DNA of 64,000 bases, taken from Pseudolabrys sp963742345 (GTDB lineage: Bacteria; Pseudomonadota; Alphaproteobacteria; Rhizobiales; Xanthobacteraceae). Location of the stretch: the NCBI GenBank assembly GCA_963742345.1, contig CAVULO010000013.1, forward strand, positions 35,848 to 99,847, read 5' to 3'. The first letter of the stretch is position 1; every line of letters begins with the position of its first letter. The notes under the pieces are model-generated. The model worked only from the letters and a program-made list of their open reading frames with translations, had not been told where the DNA came from and searched no databases. Both the position numbers and the translations under genes were made by a program. Positions 9,367-18,230 of the stretch are shown here, piece after piece.

Positions 9367-10150
9367 TTAGAATGCTTGGGCGCGCGCAGACAGTCCGGCG
9401 TCGATGGTGACAACCGAGCCGCTGGTATAAGCCGACCGTTCGGAGGCAATAAATGCGATGGCGGCACCAATTTCTTCGGCGCTGGCACCGCGGCCAAACG
9501 GGAGTGGCTTGAACAAGTCTTTCCAATTGTCGGCACTTCCGGTGCGATCGAGCGCCTTCTTTTTCATGAGGCCCACCAGCCGTTCGGTGGCCACCGGACC
9601 GGGGCTAATCGCGACAACGCGGATGCCATCCTTGGCGCTGACGCTGCCGAGCGACTGCGTAAAGGCGGTGAGGGCTGCGTTTCCTGCGACGCCGCAGATA
9701 TATTCAGGGTCATGAGTATCGGCCGCGTTGCCGACCACGTTGACGATAACGCCGTGTTTGCGTTTCTGCATCAGCGCGTAAAAGGCGCGACACATATTAA
9801 TGTAGCCGAACACTTTAAGATCCCAGGCTTTGCGCCAAGTCGCCTCATCGACGTTGAGCAGCGTACCGCCGGGAATGGCGCCGGCATTGTTAACCAGGAT
9901 GTCAATGCCCGGATAGTCGCGCGCAAGCTTTTCGACGTTGGCGCTGTCGGACAGATCAGCGGCCACCGTATCAACACGCACGTTAGTCTTTTGCGCAATG
10001 GCTGACTTCGCCGCGGCGAGCGCGTCAGCGCTCCGCGACACGATGATAACGTTGCAACCTTCGCCAGCCAGAAGTCTCGGCAGCGGCGCGGCCGATCCCC
10101 TTGGAGCCGCCAGTGATCAAGGCGGTCTTGCCGGCAAGTTTTAAGTCCAT
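9367..10150 (-). CDS. SDR family oxidoreductase, interrupted by a frameshift near its N-terminus
   Basis: Short-chain dehydrogenase of about 260 aa. From ATG 10150 (GGAGGATATCACCT upstream) the first frame reads MDLKLAGKTALITGGSKGIGR and then loses register; the rest (EGCNVIIVSRSADAL onward) continues one frame away. Removing one base in CTTC near 10072 gives a seamless AAAETLAGEGCNV. NNAG is present. At the active site YICGVAGN the usual lysine of YxxxK is replaced, as in a subset of SDRs with the YxxGxxGN pattern, so catalysis may differ or be absent. It lies 11 bases before the hydrolase at 9355 in the same operon. Confidence 0.8.
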
Positions 10151-10254
10151 AGGTGATATCCTCCGCGAAAGAACAATAGCGCAACTATGACCGCCGTACC
10201 GACGCTCGGCAACCTGCCTCGCCCGTGCGTCGCCTCGGTCGTACGGCGGGCTCG

Positions 10255-11451
10255 TTAGACAATTTTGCTGGCGTGAAAATCCGCGATTTCGGCATCGCTA
10301 TATCCTGCACCGCGTAGAATCTCATCGGTATGAGTACCCGACTCTGGTAAAGTCGACACGATACTTGCCGGGGTGCGTGACAACGTGACCGGCTGGCCGA
10401 CGACGCGGATGTCGCCGCGCTTGGGATGATGCAAGGGCACAGCGATGCCAAGATGCTTCACTTGCGGATCGGCAAAGACTTCGTCGAGTTTGTAGATCGG
10501 GCCTGCCGGAACCCCTTGCTGCTCCAGCTTTTCCAGCCATTGCGCGGCGCTTTTGGTCTTAAAAATTTCGGCCAGGAGGGCGGTCAGCCTCGGCCGATTG
10601 TGGAACCGCAGATCGAGCGTGGCATATTCAGGCACCTTGTCGAGATCGGGCCGTTCCAGTGCGATGCAGAGAGCGCGCCACTGGCCATCGCCGCCGACGC
10701 CGATATTGATGAAACCGTCGGAGGTTTCAAACACGCCCATCGGCGTGGAATAAGGATGATCGTTGCCTGCCTGTCCCGGCACCACGCCGTCGACGAGATA
10801 ACGCGCTGCCTGAAAATCCATCAATGCGATTTGCGCTTCCAGCAACGAGGTTTGTACCCATTGGCCGAGGCCAGAGCGTTCACGCTCGGCGAGCGCGATC
10901 AAAATTCCCGTCGCGGCGTAAATTCCGGCCGAACTGTCGGCCACCGCGATGCCGGCGCGCATCGGTCCCTCGCCTGGCATTCCTGTCACCCACATAAGTC
11001 CGCCCATACCTTGCGCAATCTGGTCAAATCCAGCGCGCGTGCGATAAGGGCCGCTCTGACCAAACCCTGAAATAGACGCGAGAATGATACGCGGATTGAC
11101 TGCCTTGAGTGCCTTGTACGCGATTCCCATGCGCTCTTTGACGTCGGGCCGAAAATTTTCCACCACCACGTCGGCGTCTTTAGCCAGCCGCATGAAGATT
11201 TCGTGCCCGGCCCGCTCTTTGAGATTGAGCGTCAGCGAGCGTTTATTGCGATGGAGATTGAGCATGTCGGAACCATCGCGCGCGCCGCTCATGCCTTCGT
11301 TCGGGTCGACGCCGGGGGGCGCTTCGATCTTGATGACGTCGGCGCCAAAATCGCTCAGGATCCGGCAACAGGTTGGCCCGGCGCGCACGCGGGTTAGATC
11401 CAGCACCTGGAGCTTCGCCAACGCGGTCGAAGGTTGTTGCGGAGCGCTCAT
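10255..11451 (-). CDS. CaiB/BaiF family (class III) CoA-transferase
   Basis: Family III CoA-transferase (398 aa, normal length), moving CoA between carboxylic acids. It shows the N-terminal motif DLTRVRAGPTCCRILSDFGADV, the LNRNKRSLTLNLK-type CoA-binding segment (here LHRNKRSLTLNLK), VVENFRPDVKERMG, and the catalytic-Asp region MRAGIAVADSSAG near residue 180. Its ATG overlaps the amidase stop (ATGA), so the two are coupled. An amidase followed by a CoA-transferase suggests release of a carboxylic acid from an amide and its activation to a CoA thioester; this pathway idea is inference. Confidence 0.92.
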   Translation of the reverse strand: MSAPQQPSTALAKLQVLDLTRVRAGPTCCRILSDFGADVIKIEAPPGVDPNEGMSGARDGSDMLNLHRNKRSLTLNLKERAGHEIFMRLAKDADVVVENFRPDVKERMGIAYKALKAVNPRIILASISGFGQSGPYRTRAGFDQIAQGMGGLMWVTGMPGEGPMRAGIAVADSSAGIYAATGILIALAERERSGLGQWVQTSLLEAQIALMDFQAARYLVDGVVPGQAGNDHPYSTPMGVFETSDGFINIGVGGDGQWRALCIALERPDLDKVPEYATLDLRFHNRPRLTALLAEIFKTKSAAQWLEKLEQQGVPAGPIYKLDEVFADPQVKHLGIAVPLHHPKRGDIRVVGQPVTLSRTPASIVSTLPESGTHTDEILRGAGYSDAEIADFHASKIV

Positions 11452-12776
11452 TGCAGCAGTCCCTCATTTGAGGCTGTCACCAGATCGTCCACCGCGGTGG
11501 GAACACGCGCGTGCCAATCGCTGCGACTTTGCACTGCCGCGGCCAGTGCGATCAACGCATGATCGGAGTGTGGTTTGCCGACGATTTGCAGGGCGACGGG
11601 CAAGGCACGGTCGTCGAACCCGACAGGAATGGCAACCGCGGGAAAGCCGAGCATATTAACGAACCGCGTCCAGCGACTGAGCTGGTACAGCGTTTTGGCG
11701 TTGAACAAGGGCGAGCTCGGGTCGCATTCGGCAGCTGGCGGCGTGCGGATCGAAAGCACTGGCAAGACGATCGCCTCAGCTTTCTGAAATATGTGATCGA
11801 TGAAATCTCTGGCCAGTTGCGGGCGTACCGAGACACTGGCCGCAAGTGTTGCGTCGTCGATTGTGAGCCCCTTCGCTAGCCGTTTCGTCAGGACCGGATC
11901 TAGCAATCCGGCTGTCATCAGCATCCGATGCGTGCGGGCCGCTTCCGCTTGCATGATCGTGAAGACGTGCGGATCAAGCGCTTCGATAGCGGCGACCGCA
12001 TCGCAATGGCCAATCCCGATTCCACAACCGGCGATCGCGTCGATGCCGTCGCGGCACGCTCTGGCAATCGGCGCCTCAGCAAGAGAAAGTACGTCGCTGA
12101 CGACAGCGGCTTTGGTAATCGGTTCAATGTGAACCGATTCAAGCAGCATCCGCGCGGCGGCACTCATATCCGATGCGTTACGGGCCAATATGCCAATGGT
12201 GTCGAGCGTCGGCGCGAGTGGCATCGCACCGCTGGTCGACACAGCACCATAGCTTGGCTTCCACGCGGTAACACCGCAACAATGTGCCGGAATACGCAAA
12301 GAACCGCCGGTATCGGACCCGAGGGCGATAACGACCGAACCGCTAGCAACAGCGGCCGCGGAGCCGGACGATGAGCCGCCGGAAATGAAATCAAGATTCC
12401 ATGGATTGCCGACGCGACCATGCACCGCATTATAGCCAGACGGCTCATAGGCGAGTTCCGTCATCGACGTATAACCGATGCGACGGCCGCCTGCGCGATC
12501 GAGCAGTTCGAGCACGGCCGCCTGCGCGTCTTTCAACATCGATAAGGGCTGAGCAAGTCCGCCATGTGGCGTGCGCGTGGCTGACATAAATATGTCCTTT
12601 GCCGCGTACGGCATTCCGTCGAGAACACCGTGCGCGGGGGTAATTGCTCCACTTTCAAAGGCGGCAAATGCATTCAGCCGGGGCTCGAGCCGGCGCGCAA
12701 AATCGCGTGCGTTTTTGGAAAGCCGTGAATGCTCTGCGGCATCAAGCTGCGTCCAATCGCGATACCGCAAGGCCAT
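11448..12776 (-). CDS. Amidase (amidase signature family)
   Basis: Amidase-signature hydrolase (442 aa) cleaving an amide to acid plus ammonia. The Ser-cisSer-Lys triad is visible: Lys60 in PYAAKD, the cis-Ser within GGSSSGS (133-139) and the nucleophile Ser159 in GSDTGGSLRIPA. Gln/Gly-rich loop and hydrophobic core are normal. It is encoded between an iron/polyamine-type ABC importer and a CoA-transferase; the imported solute might be the amide or a conjugate, but this is inference. The start ATG 12776 has only a weak ribosome site; 145 non-coding bases separate it from the ATPase gene upstream. Confidence 0.92.
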   Translation of the reverse strand: MALRYRDWTQLDAAEHSRLSKNARDFARRLEPRLNAFAAFESGAITPAHGVLDGMPYAAKDIFMSATRTPHGGLAQPLSMLKDAQAAVLELLDRAGGRRIGYTSMTELAYEPSGYNAVHGRVGNPWNLDFISGGSSSGSAAAVASGSVVIALGSDTGGSLRIPAHCCGVTAWKPSYGAVSTSGAMPLAPTLDTIGILARNASDMSAAARMLLESVHIEPITKAAVVSDVLSLAEAPIARACRDGIDAIAGCGIGIGHCDAVAAIEALDPHVFTIMQAEAARTHRMLMTAGLLDPVLTKRLAKGLTIDDATLAASVSVRPQLARDFIDHIFQKAEAIVLPVLSIRTPPAAECDPSSPLFNAKTLYQLSRWTRFVNMLGFPAVAIPVGFDDRALPVALQIVGKPHSDHALIALAAAVQSRSDWHARVPTAVDDLVTASNEGLLQ

Positions 12777-12921
12777 GTCTGAGGCTTTCGAACGTCATAA
12801 TTTCCGTACCATGACCAGTCCAATCTTCCGACTCAAGGTGGCAAGGCATGGCGATGGAAGCAAAGTTATTGATCCGACTCTCGACCGACCCACACGCCCG
12901 ATGATGGTTCGGCGGAGAGGT

Positions 12922-14058
12922 TTAATCCGCCAATTTCTGAGAATTTCCCGCGCCGAGCAGCACGACACGCCGCGGCTCGACCGTCATGTAGACGTCCCGG
13001 CCAGCCGCAATCGGCTCCATCGCGGCGCAACGGGCGACAAGGCGTTGATCGCCCCAGGAGAGATGAACCTGGCTGAAATCGCCCTGGAAGACTGTCTTTT
13101 CAATTTTCACCGGCCACACGTTTCGTTCTCCCGCCGGCCGCTCGTGTGAAATCCGCAGGTGCACCGTGCGCACCGAGACGGTCATCTCGGGGCGGGCCGT
13201 GCGTCCATAAGCCATGCCGTAGATGAGCAGTCCGGTCGCGGTTTCCAGTGCCATTAGACCGTCGGCATCGAGATCGGGCCGGTGACGCCCACGGATTAAA
13301 TTGGCGGAGCCGATGAAGTCGGCAACGAACTCGCTGCGCGGCAGGCTGTAGATTTCGTCGGGCGTGCCGGTCTGCTCCACTAGTCCGTCGCGCATCACTA
13401 CGATGCGGTCCGACATCGCCAGCGCTTCCTCCAGATCATGGGTGACGTAAAGTGAGGTGATGCCGAGGCGATGCTGGAGGTCGCGAAGCTCGATGCGCAT
13501 GTCGGCGCGCAGCTTGGCGTCGAGATTCGACAGCGGCTCGTCGAACAGCAGCACCGACGGCTGGAATACAAAGGCGCGTGCCAGCGCCACACGTTGCTGC
13601 TGGCCACCGGAGAGCTGCGACGCACGCCGGCCGCTGAATTCGCGCATCTGCACCATGTCGAGCGCGCGATCCACCTTTTCCATGATTTCCGCCGGGCCGG
13701 CTTTGCGCACCCGCAGTCCGTAGGCGACGTTGTCGAACACGGTCATGTGCGGCCAAATCGCGTAGGACTGGAACACCATCGACAGCCCGCGCTTTTCGGC
13801 CGGCATATTGATCTTGCGAGCGGACGAGAACACCGGCACACCGTCGATGCGAATCTCGCCGGCCGTTGGCCGTTCGAGGCCGGCGACCGCGCGCAGTGTC
13901 GTCGTCTTGCCGCAACCGGACGGTCCGAGCAGCGTCAATTGTTCACCGGGCATGACGTTGAAGCTGACCCCGCGCACCGCCGGCACGCTGCCGTAATAAA
14001 GCTCAAGGCCCTCGACCTCGATGTGCGGCGCCGCTGGCATGGGGGCGTTTCCTGACAT
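12922..14058 (-). CDS. ABC transporter ATP-binding protein, Fe(3+)/spermidine-type (FbpC/PotA-like)
   Basis: Cytoplasmic ATPase (378 aa). Walker A GPSGCGKT is at residues 45-52, the signature LSGGQQ at 149-154 and Walker B VLLFDEP at 169-175, with the D-loop SNLD and switch TSLYVTHD following. The last 120 residues form a TOBE-like regulatory domain. The real start is ATG 14058, two bases past the permease stop; the longer open frame upstream only overlaps the permease. It energises the fused permease at 14061-15752 and works with the binding protein at 15765-16874. Confidence 0.92.
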   Translation of the reverse strand: MSGNAPMPAAPHIEVEGLELYYGSVPAVRGVSFNVMPGEQLTLLGPSGCGKTTTLRAVAGLERPTAGEIRIDGVPVFSSARKINMPAEKRGLSMVFQSYAIWPHMTVFDNVAYGLRVRKAGPAEIMEKVDRALDMVQMREFSGRRASQLSGGQQQRVALARAFVFQPSVLLFDEPLSNLDAKLRADMRIELRDLQHRLGITSLYVTHDLEEALAMSDRIVVMRDGLVEQTGTPDEIYSLPRSEFVADFIGSANLIRGRHRPDLDADGLMALETATGLLIYGMAYGRTARPEMTVSVRTVHLRISHERPAGERNVWPVKIEKTVFQGDFSQVHLSWGDQRLVARCAAMEPIAAGRDVYMTVEPRRVVLLGAGNSQKLAD

Positions 14059-14060
14059 CT

Positions 14061-15752
14061 TTAGTCGAGGGGTTGCGCGCTGACGCGGCGCGTGACGGCT
14101 ACGAGCACGATTATGGCAAGTGCAACCACCAGCGTCTGGATCAGCGCCAAAGTGGCGGTGAGTTCCGAACTGGTGCCGAACCAGGATTCGACGATCGAAG
14201 GCGTAATCACCTTGGAATGCGGGCCCATCAGCAGGATTGAGGCGCCGAGCTCGCGCACGCTGGCGATGAACAGCAGCAACCAGGCGGCGACCAGGCCGGG
14301 CCTGAGCAGCGGGATTGTCACCGTGCGCACCCGGAACGCCCACGACGCGCCGCACATCTGCGCGCATTCCTCCAGGCTCTTGTCGATCTGCAGCATGACG
14401 CCGGCGATGGTGCGCACACCGAGCGGTAGAAATACCGTGAGATATGCGATCAACAAAAGCCACAGCGTGCCGTAGATCGGGATCGGGAAAATCACCCAAG
14501 CCCACATCAGGCCAAACGCGAACACCAGGCGCGGCACCGCTTGCGGAAACATGACGATATATTCGATCAAGCCGCTGCCAGGTAGCCGTGAGCGGTAGAT
14601 CAGCCACGCCAGAAGCCCCATCAGGACGACGCCGATCGTGGCGGTGCCAAACGCGAGCAGCAGACTGTTGCTGAGCGCCGAACGCACGGCATTCATCGTC
14701 ATGGCCATGCGGAAGTTGTCGAGGGTAAAGTTTTCTGCGGTCGGAAAGATCACGGCGATTTTCTGCAGCGAAGCGAAGAGTAGCGTGACCAGCGGCAGCA
14801 CCACGGCAGCGAATAGATAGACCAAGCAGATGCCGAGCAGCACATAGCGCAGCCGCCCGACGTCGAATAACCGTGGCCGGAACGCTTTCCCGGTGATCGT
14901 CACATAACTTCCGGACATCACGACCCGCCGATACGCATACAGCGTGACGAACATCACCGCGAACAGCGACACACCCAGGGCCGCCGCTACCTGGATCTTA
15001 GGCGGATATTGCTGGATCATCTGATAGATCGCCGTGGTGATGACGTAGTAGCGGCTGGGCAGGCCGAGCACGAGCGCGACGGCAAAAGAGCCGAGCATTT
15101 CGGCAAAGACGAAAATGGCGGCGCCGAGAACGCCGGGTACGACCAGTGGCAAGGTGATGCGCATGATCGTGCGAATGCGGCTCGCTCCGATGACTTGCGA
15201 AGCTTCTTCGAGCGAGGGGTCCATCGATTTCATCAGCGCTGCGATCATGACGAAGGCGACCGAGCCCTCGAACAGCGCCATGACCCAGGCAATGCCGTAC
15301 GCTGTATTGATGTCGATGAGGTGGCCCTGCCCGCCGAGCGCCCGCCAGAGGCCGTTGATGAAGCCGCTTTCAGGTTGACCGAGCAGGCTCCAGGCCAGCG
15401 CGCCCAAGAGCGGCGTCAGGTAGTAGGGCACGGCCATGAGCTGCTCGAACAAACGGCGTCCGGGCACGTTGGTGCGCGTGAGGATCCACGCCATCACGAA
15501 GCCGAACACCAAAGCCATCACGGTTGCGGCGAACGACACCGTAAGCGTGTTGAGCATAATCTGCGGGTATTGTAGCAGGCCGCTGAAATTGTCGACGCCG
15601 TAGGCGGTCGGCGGGCGAACTTGCGGGTCACCGACGTCGAAGGCGGCCTGCAGCAGAAAGTAAACTGGATAGAGGACGAACACCGCGGCAATCGCCGCGA
15701 CTCCATACCCGGCCACTTTCTGCGCAGAAAACCAGGATCCCATCGATCCCAC
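14061..15752 (-). CDS. ABC transporter permease, Fe(3+)-type fused double permease
   Basis: Inner-membrane permease of 563 aa with about 12 hydrophobic helices and two BPD_transp_1 domains in one chain, as in FbpB/SfuB. The EAA-like coupling loops are EEASQVIGASRIRTIMRITLP in the N-terminal half and EECAQMCGASWAFRVRTVTIP in the C-terminal half. It lies directly between its binding protein and ATPase genes with only 2 to 12 bases between them. The family imports ferric iron, polyamines, 2-aminoethylphosphonate or similar small charged solutes; the catabolic neighbours argue for an organic solute here. Confidence 0.92.
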   Translation of the reverse strand: MGSMGSWFSAQKVAGYGVAAIAAVFVLYPVYFLLQAAFDVGDPQVRPPTAYGVDNFSGLLQYPQIMLNTLTVSFAATVMALVFGFVMAWILTRTNVPGRRLFEQLMAVPYYLTPLLGALAWSLLGQPESGFINGLWRALGGQGHLIDINTAYGIAWVMALFEGSVAFVMIAALMKSMDPSLEEASQVIGASRIRTIMRITLPLVVPGVLGAAIFVFAEMLGSFAVALVLGLPSRYYVITTAIYQMIQQYPPKIQVAAALGVSLFAVMFVTLYAYRRVVMSGSYVTITGKAFRPRLFDVGRLRYVLLGICLVYLFAAVVLPLVTLLFASLQKIAVIFPTAENFTLDNFRMAMTMNAVRSALSNSLLLAFGTATIGVVLMGLLAWLIYRSRLPGSGLIEYIVMFPQAVPRLVFAFGLMWAWVIFPIPIYGTLWLLLIAYLTVFLPLGVRTIAGVMLQIDKSLEECAQMCGASWAFRVRTVTIPLLRPGLVAAWLLLFIASVRELGASILLMGPHSKVITPSIVESWFGTSSELTATLALIQTLVVALAIIVLVAVTRRVSAQPLD

Positions 15753-15764
15753 AGGCGGCCCCCG

Positions 15765-16874
15765 TCACAGGCCGAGCATGCCGTTCCATTCCTTCAGGAA
15801 CATCGCGCTTTGCGACGCGTACTCATCCCAGTCGGATGGATAGAGCAACTTGAGATCGCTTAGCTTCACGCCGGTCGGCATCGGCGGCGCGTCCGTGCGC
15901 ACCGAGCCATAATAGAGGTTCGGATTAGTCTGGTACCAGGCCTGGCCGCGCTTCGACATCGCCCAGTCGACGAACAACTTGGACGCTTCCGGATGCGGCG
16001 CCTTGTTGACCGCACCGACGACGAGCGGTGTTGCGACCAACCCGTCAGGCGGCGCGACAAATTCGACCTTGGCGCCTTTGCTCTTGAAAAGAATGTAGGC
16101 AGGATATTCGCCGATCGCAGTGATCATGTCGTCGCCCTTGGACAGGCGATCGAACAATTGCACGCGCGAATCGAAGGCGTGCGGCTGGAGTTTGGCGAAT
16201 TCCTTCCAGAAGCCGTCACCGTAAATCTTGCGTAGCATATACCACTGCACGAACTGCAGGCCGGACGCGGAGATCTTGCAGCTGATCTTGCCCTTCCAGC
16301 GGGGATCGAGGATGTCCTTCCAGCCTTTCGGTGCGTCGGAGACCGCGACCTTCTCGTTATTGTAGGCGATGCCTGCAGGATCGACGCCGGTCCAGAAGAA
16401 ATAGCCATTCGGCGCGCTGAGGTGGTCCTTCTTGTAGGCGGATGATTCCGGCGACACGTAGTGCTCGTAACCGCCTTTTTTCTGGAAATCGAAAGCCGGC
16501 GCGAGGTCGGACAGCTGGATCACATCGACATCGAAACGTCCGGCCGAGCGTTCCGACAGAATCTTGTTGTAGAGTGCGCCAGTCTGCGCGCGCACATAGC
16601 TGGTCTTGATCTTTGGGAAGTCCTTGTTGAAGCCCTCCATGATGCCGGCGGTACCGGCTTCATTTTCGTGGCAGTAGAACACCAACTGCCCTTCCTGCTC
16701 GGCCTTGGCCACGTCGGCATTGGTCATGAAGTCGAGTACCTTGGCCGGCGACTTCGAGGTGCCCTGCGCCAACACACCGGGCGCCGCAATCCCGAGAAAT
16801 GGCAGTGCGGTTATTGCGGTCCCGGCTTTCAGCAGTCCGCGCCGCGTCAACTTCCCATTTATGAGCTCGGCCAT
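15765..16874 (-). CDS. ABC transporter substrate-binding protein, iron/putrescine type, Tat-exported
   Basis: Periplasmic binding protein (369 aa) of the bacterial extracellular solute-binding family (SBP_bac_1/6/8). ATG 16874 is preceded by AGGAGGAGAGT, fixing the start. The N-terminus has a twin-arginine signal (LTRRGLLKAGTAI) ending near VLAQG. The mature part carries GQLVFYCHENE, DVIQLSDLAPAF and PKGWKDILDPRWKGK, typical of FbpA/AfuA-like and 2-aminoethylphosphonate-type receptors. I do not see a clear tyrosine pair of the FbpA iron site, so iron is not certain. It is the first gene of a minus-strand transporter operon that continues into catabolic genes. Confidence 0.9.
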   Translation of the reverse strand: MAELINGKLTRRGLLKAGTAITALPFLGIAAPGVLAQGTSKSPAKVLDFMTNADVAKAEQEGQLVFYCHENEAGTAGIMEGFNKDFPKIKTSYVRAQTGALYNKILSERSAGRFDVDVIQLSDLAPAFDFQKKGGYEHYVSPESSAYKKDHLSAPNGYFFWTGVDPAGIAYNNEKVAVSDAPKGWKDILDPRWKGKISCKISASGLQFVQWYMLRKIYGDGFWKEFAKLQPHAFDSRVQLFDRLSKGDDMITAIGEYPAYILFKSKGAKVEFVAPPDGLVATPLVVGAVNKAPHPEASKLFVDWAMSKRGQAWYQTNPNLYYGSVRTDAPPMPTGVKLSDLKLLYPSDWDEYASQSAMFLKEWNGMLGL

Positions 16875-17267
16875 TGTTACTCTCCTCCTGTGTTTTGTTT
16901 TTTGCCTTTTATCGCGGCGACGTTTCCTCTCTCGCGAAATGCGCTCCATGCCGAAGTCGCACAGTGGTTTCCGGCACAGCAGGCTAAAGACAGACTCTAC
17001 GCTAAGACAAGAAGTCCGCGAAGGGCGGCCTCCGGCAACATCCAAGCGAAAACCACCACAGAACGGCCGAAACAGGGAATTCTTGGCGTGAGAACAGGTA
17101 ATTTTATCGGTCCGGATTGCAATCATCGCCGGATGAGATTTTCGGCTACAAGCAGTCGGGAGCGAGCCCTGTCGCTGTAATGTATCGCGATTGACACGTT
17201 TTGATTCCGGTCGATAGCATCGTCAACGCTTGGTACAGTTGTACTGGATCGCGATACGGGGAGCCCG
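16875..17267. promoter_or_regulatory. Divergent intergenic region (393 bp) with nested inverted repeats
   Basis: No gene is supported here. It separates the minus-strand ABC operon from the plus-strand beta-propeller operon. A perfect 10-base inverted repeat (GTATCGCGAT at 17182-17191, ATCGCGATAC at 17248-17257) encloses a palindrome GTACAGTTGTAC at 17233-17244, 24 bases before the ATG at 17268. Such nested symmetry close to a start codon is typical of an operator for a dimeric repressor, but no regulator gene is in the window. Confidence 0.5.
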
Positions 17268-18212
17268 ATGTCAGTCAATGTCGAAAGGGCGACCCTGGCC
17301 CGGTATGCGGCACGCAAAGTGCGTATTCGAGAACATCGTATTCCGAGCATCGGCAGTGCGCCTTACATCTGCATCGAAGGACCGGATCGCAATCTATGGT
17401 TTTGCGAAAGCGGCACCGCGAAGATCGGGCGCTTTGATCCGGGCAGCGCGGCATTCACCGAATTCTCACTGCCGACTGCTGGCGCCACGCCGATCGGCAT
17501 TACGCTCGGCGCCGACGGCAATCTGTGGTTCGCGCAGAAACGCGCCAATAAGATCGGCCGGATGACTTCGAGCGGTGCTTTGACGGAGTTTGCGCTACCC
17601 ACGGAAAACGCCGGGCCAGATGGCATCGCGCTTGGGCCGGATGGCAATGTCTGGTTCTCGGAAACCGACGTGAGTCAGATTGGCCGTATCACTCCGGACG
17701 GAAAAATCACGGAATTCAAGAGTGGCATCACACCCGGCAGCAAGCCGCTGTCTATAGTTGTGCGTGACGGCGCGCTCTGGTTCAGCGAGGCGGCCGGCAA
17801 CCGTGTCGGCCGCATTACCGTGGACGGCACCGTGAGCGAATTCGACATCCCGAGCCACGACAGCCAGCCGCGCGCCATGGTCACCCATCCCGATGGCAAC
17901 ATTTGGTTCGTCGAAACCGGCGCAAATGCTCTCGGCCGCCTCGCTCGCGATGGCACGTTTCAGGAGTTCGTATTTCCAACGCCAAACGCGTCCTTGCGCG
18001 GCGTAACCGTCGGCGCCGATGGCAATCTGTGGTGCACCGAAAACTTCGCCAACAAGATCGGCCACATGGGGCCAGACGGGACCTTGATCGGCGAATACGA
18101 CATACCGACGTCAGCGAGTGGCGCTCGCTGTATTGCTTCCATGTCCAACGGGCGACTTTATTTCACGCAATACGATGCCGGGCTGATCGGAGAAATCATT
18201 CTCGAACAGTGA
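17268..18212 (+). CDS. Virginiamycin B lyase (Vgb)-like seven-bladed beta-propeller protein
   Basis: Protein of 314 aa built from repeated blades of about 42 residues, each with a DGNLWF(A/S/C)-type strand followed by IGR and a (T/S)EF(x)LP strand: near residues 39, 82, 124, 166, 208 and 251. This pattern belongs to the streptogramin lyase (Vgb)/SMP-30-like propellers. No signal peptide is seen. Vgb itself linearises streptogramin B, but most members in soil Proteobacteria have no known substrate; with a dienelactone hydrolase 18 bases downstream, a lactone-related catabolic role is as plausible. A GGGGAGCCCG ribosome site supports ATG 17268. Confidence 0.85.
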   Translation: MSVNVERATLARYAARKVRIREHRIPSIGSAPYICIEGPDRNLWFCESGTAKIGRFDPGSAAFTEFSLPTAGATPIGITLGADGNLWFAQKRANKIGRMTSSGALTEFALPTENAGPDGIALGPDGNVWFSETDVSQIGRITPDGKITEFKSGITPGSKPLSIVVRDGALWFSEAAGNRVGRITVDGTVSEFDIPSHDSQPRAMVTHPDGNIWFVETGANALGRLARDGTFQEFVFPTPNASLRGVTVGADGNLWCTENFANKIGHMGPDGTLIGEYDIPTSASGARCIASMSNGRLYFTQYDAGLIGEIILEQ

Positions 18213-18230
18213 AGATGGAGGGAAACGCGG

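Noticed and set aside
14059..14607. Upstream extension of the ABC ATPase frame
   Set aside because: It lies within the permease gene; the ATPase fold starts at ATG 14058.
15765..16874. Calling the ABC importer a ferric iron transporter
   Set aside because: Iron-type family resemblance only; the tyrosine ligand pair is not evident and neighbours are catabolic.
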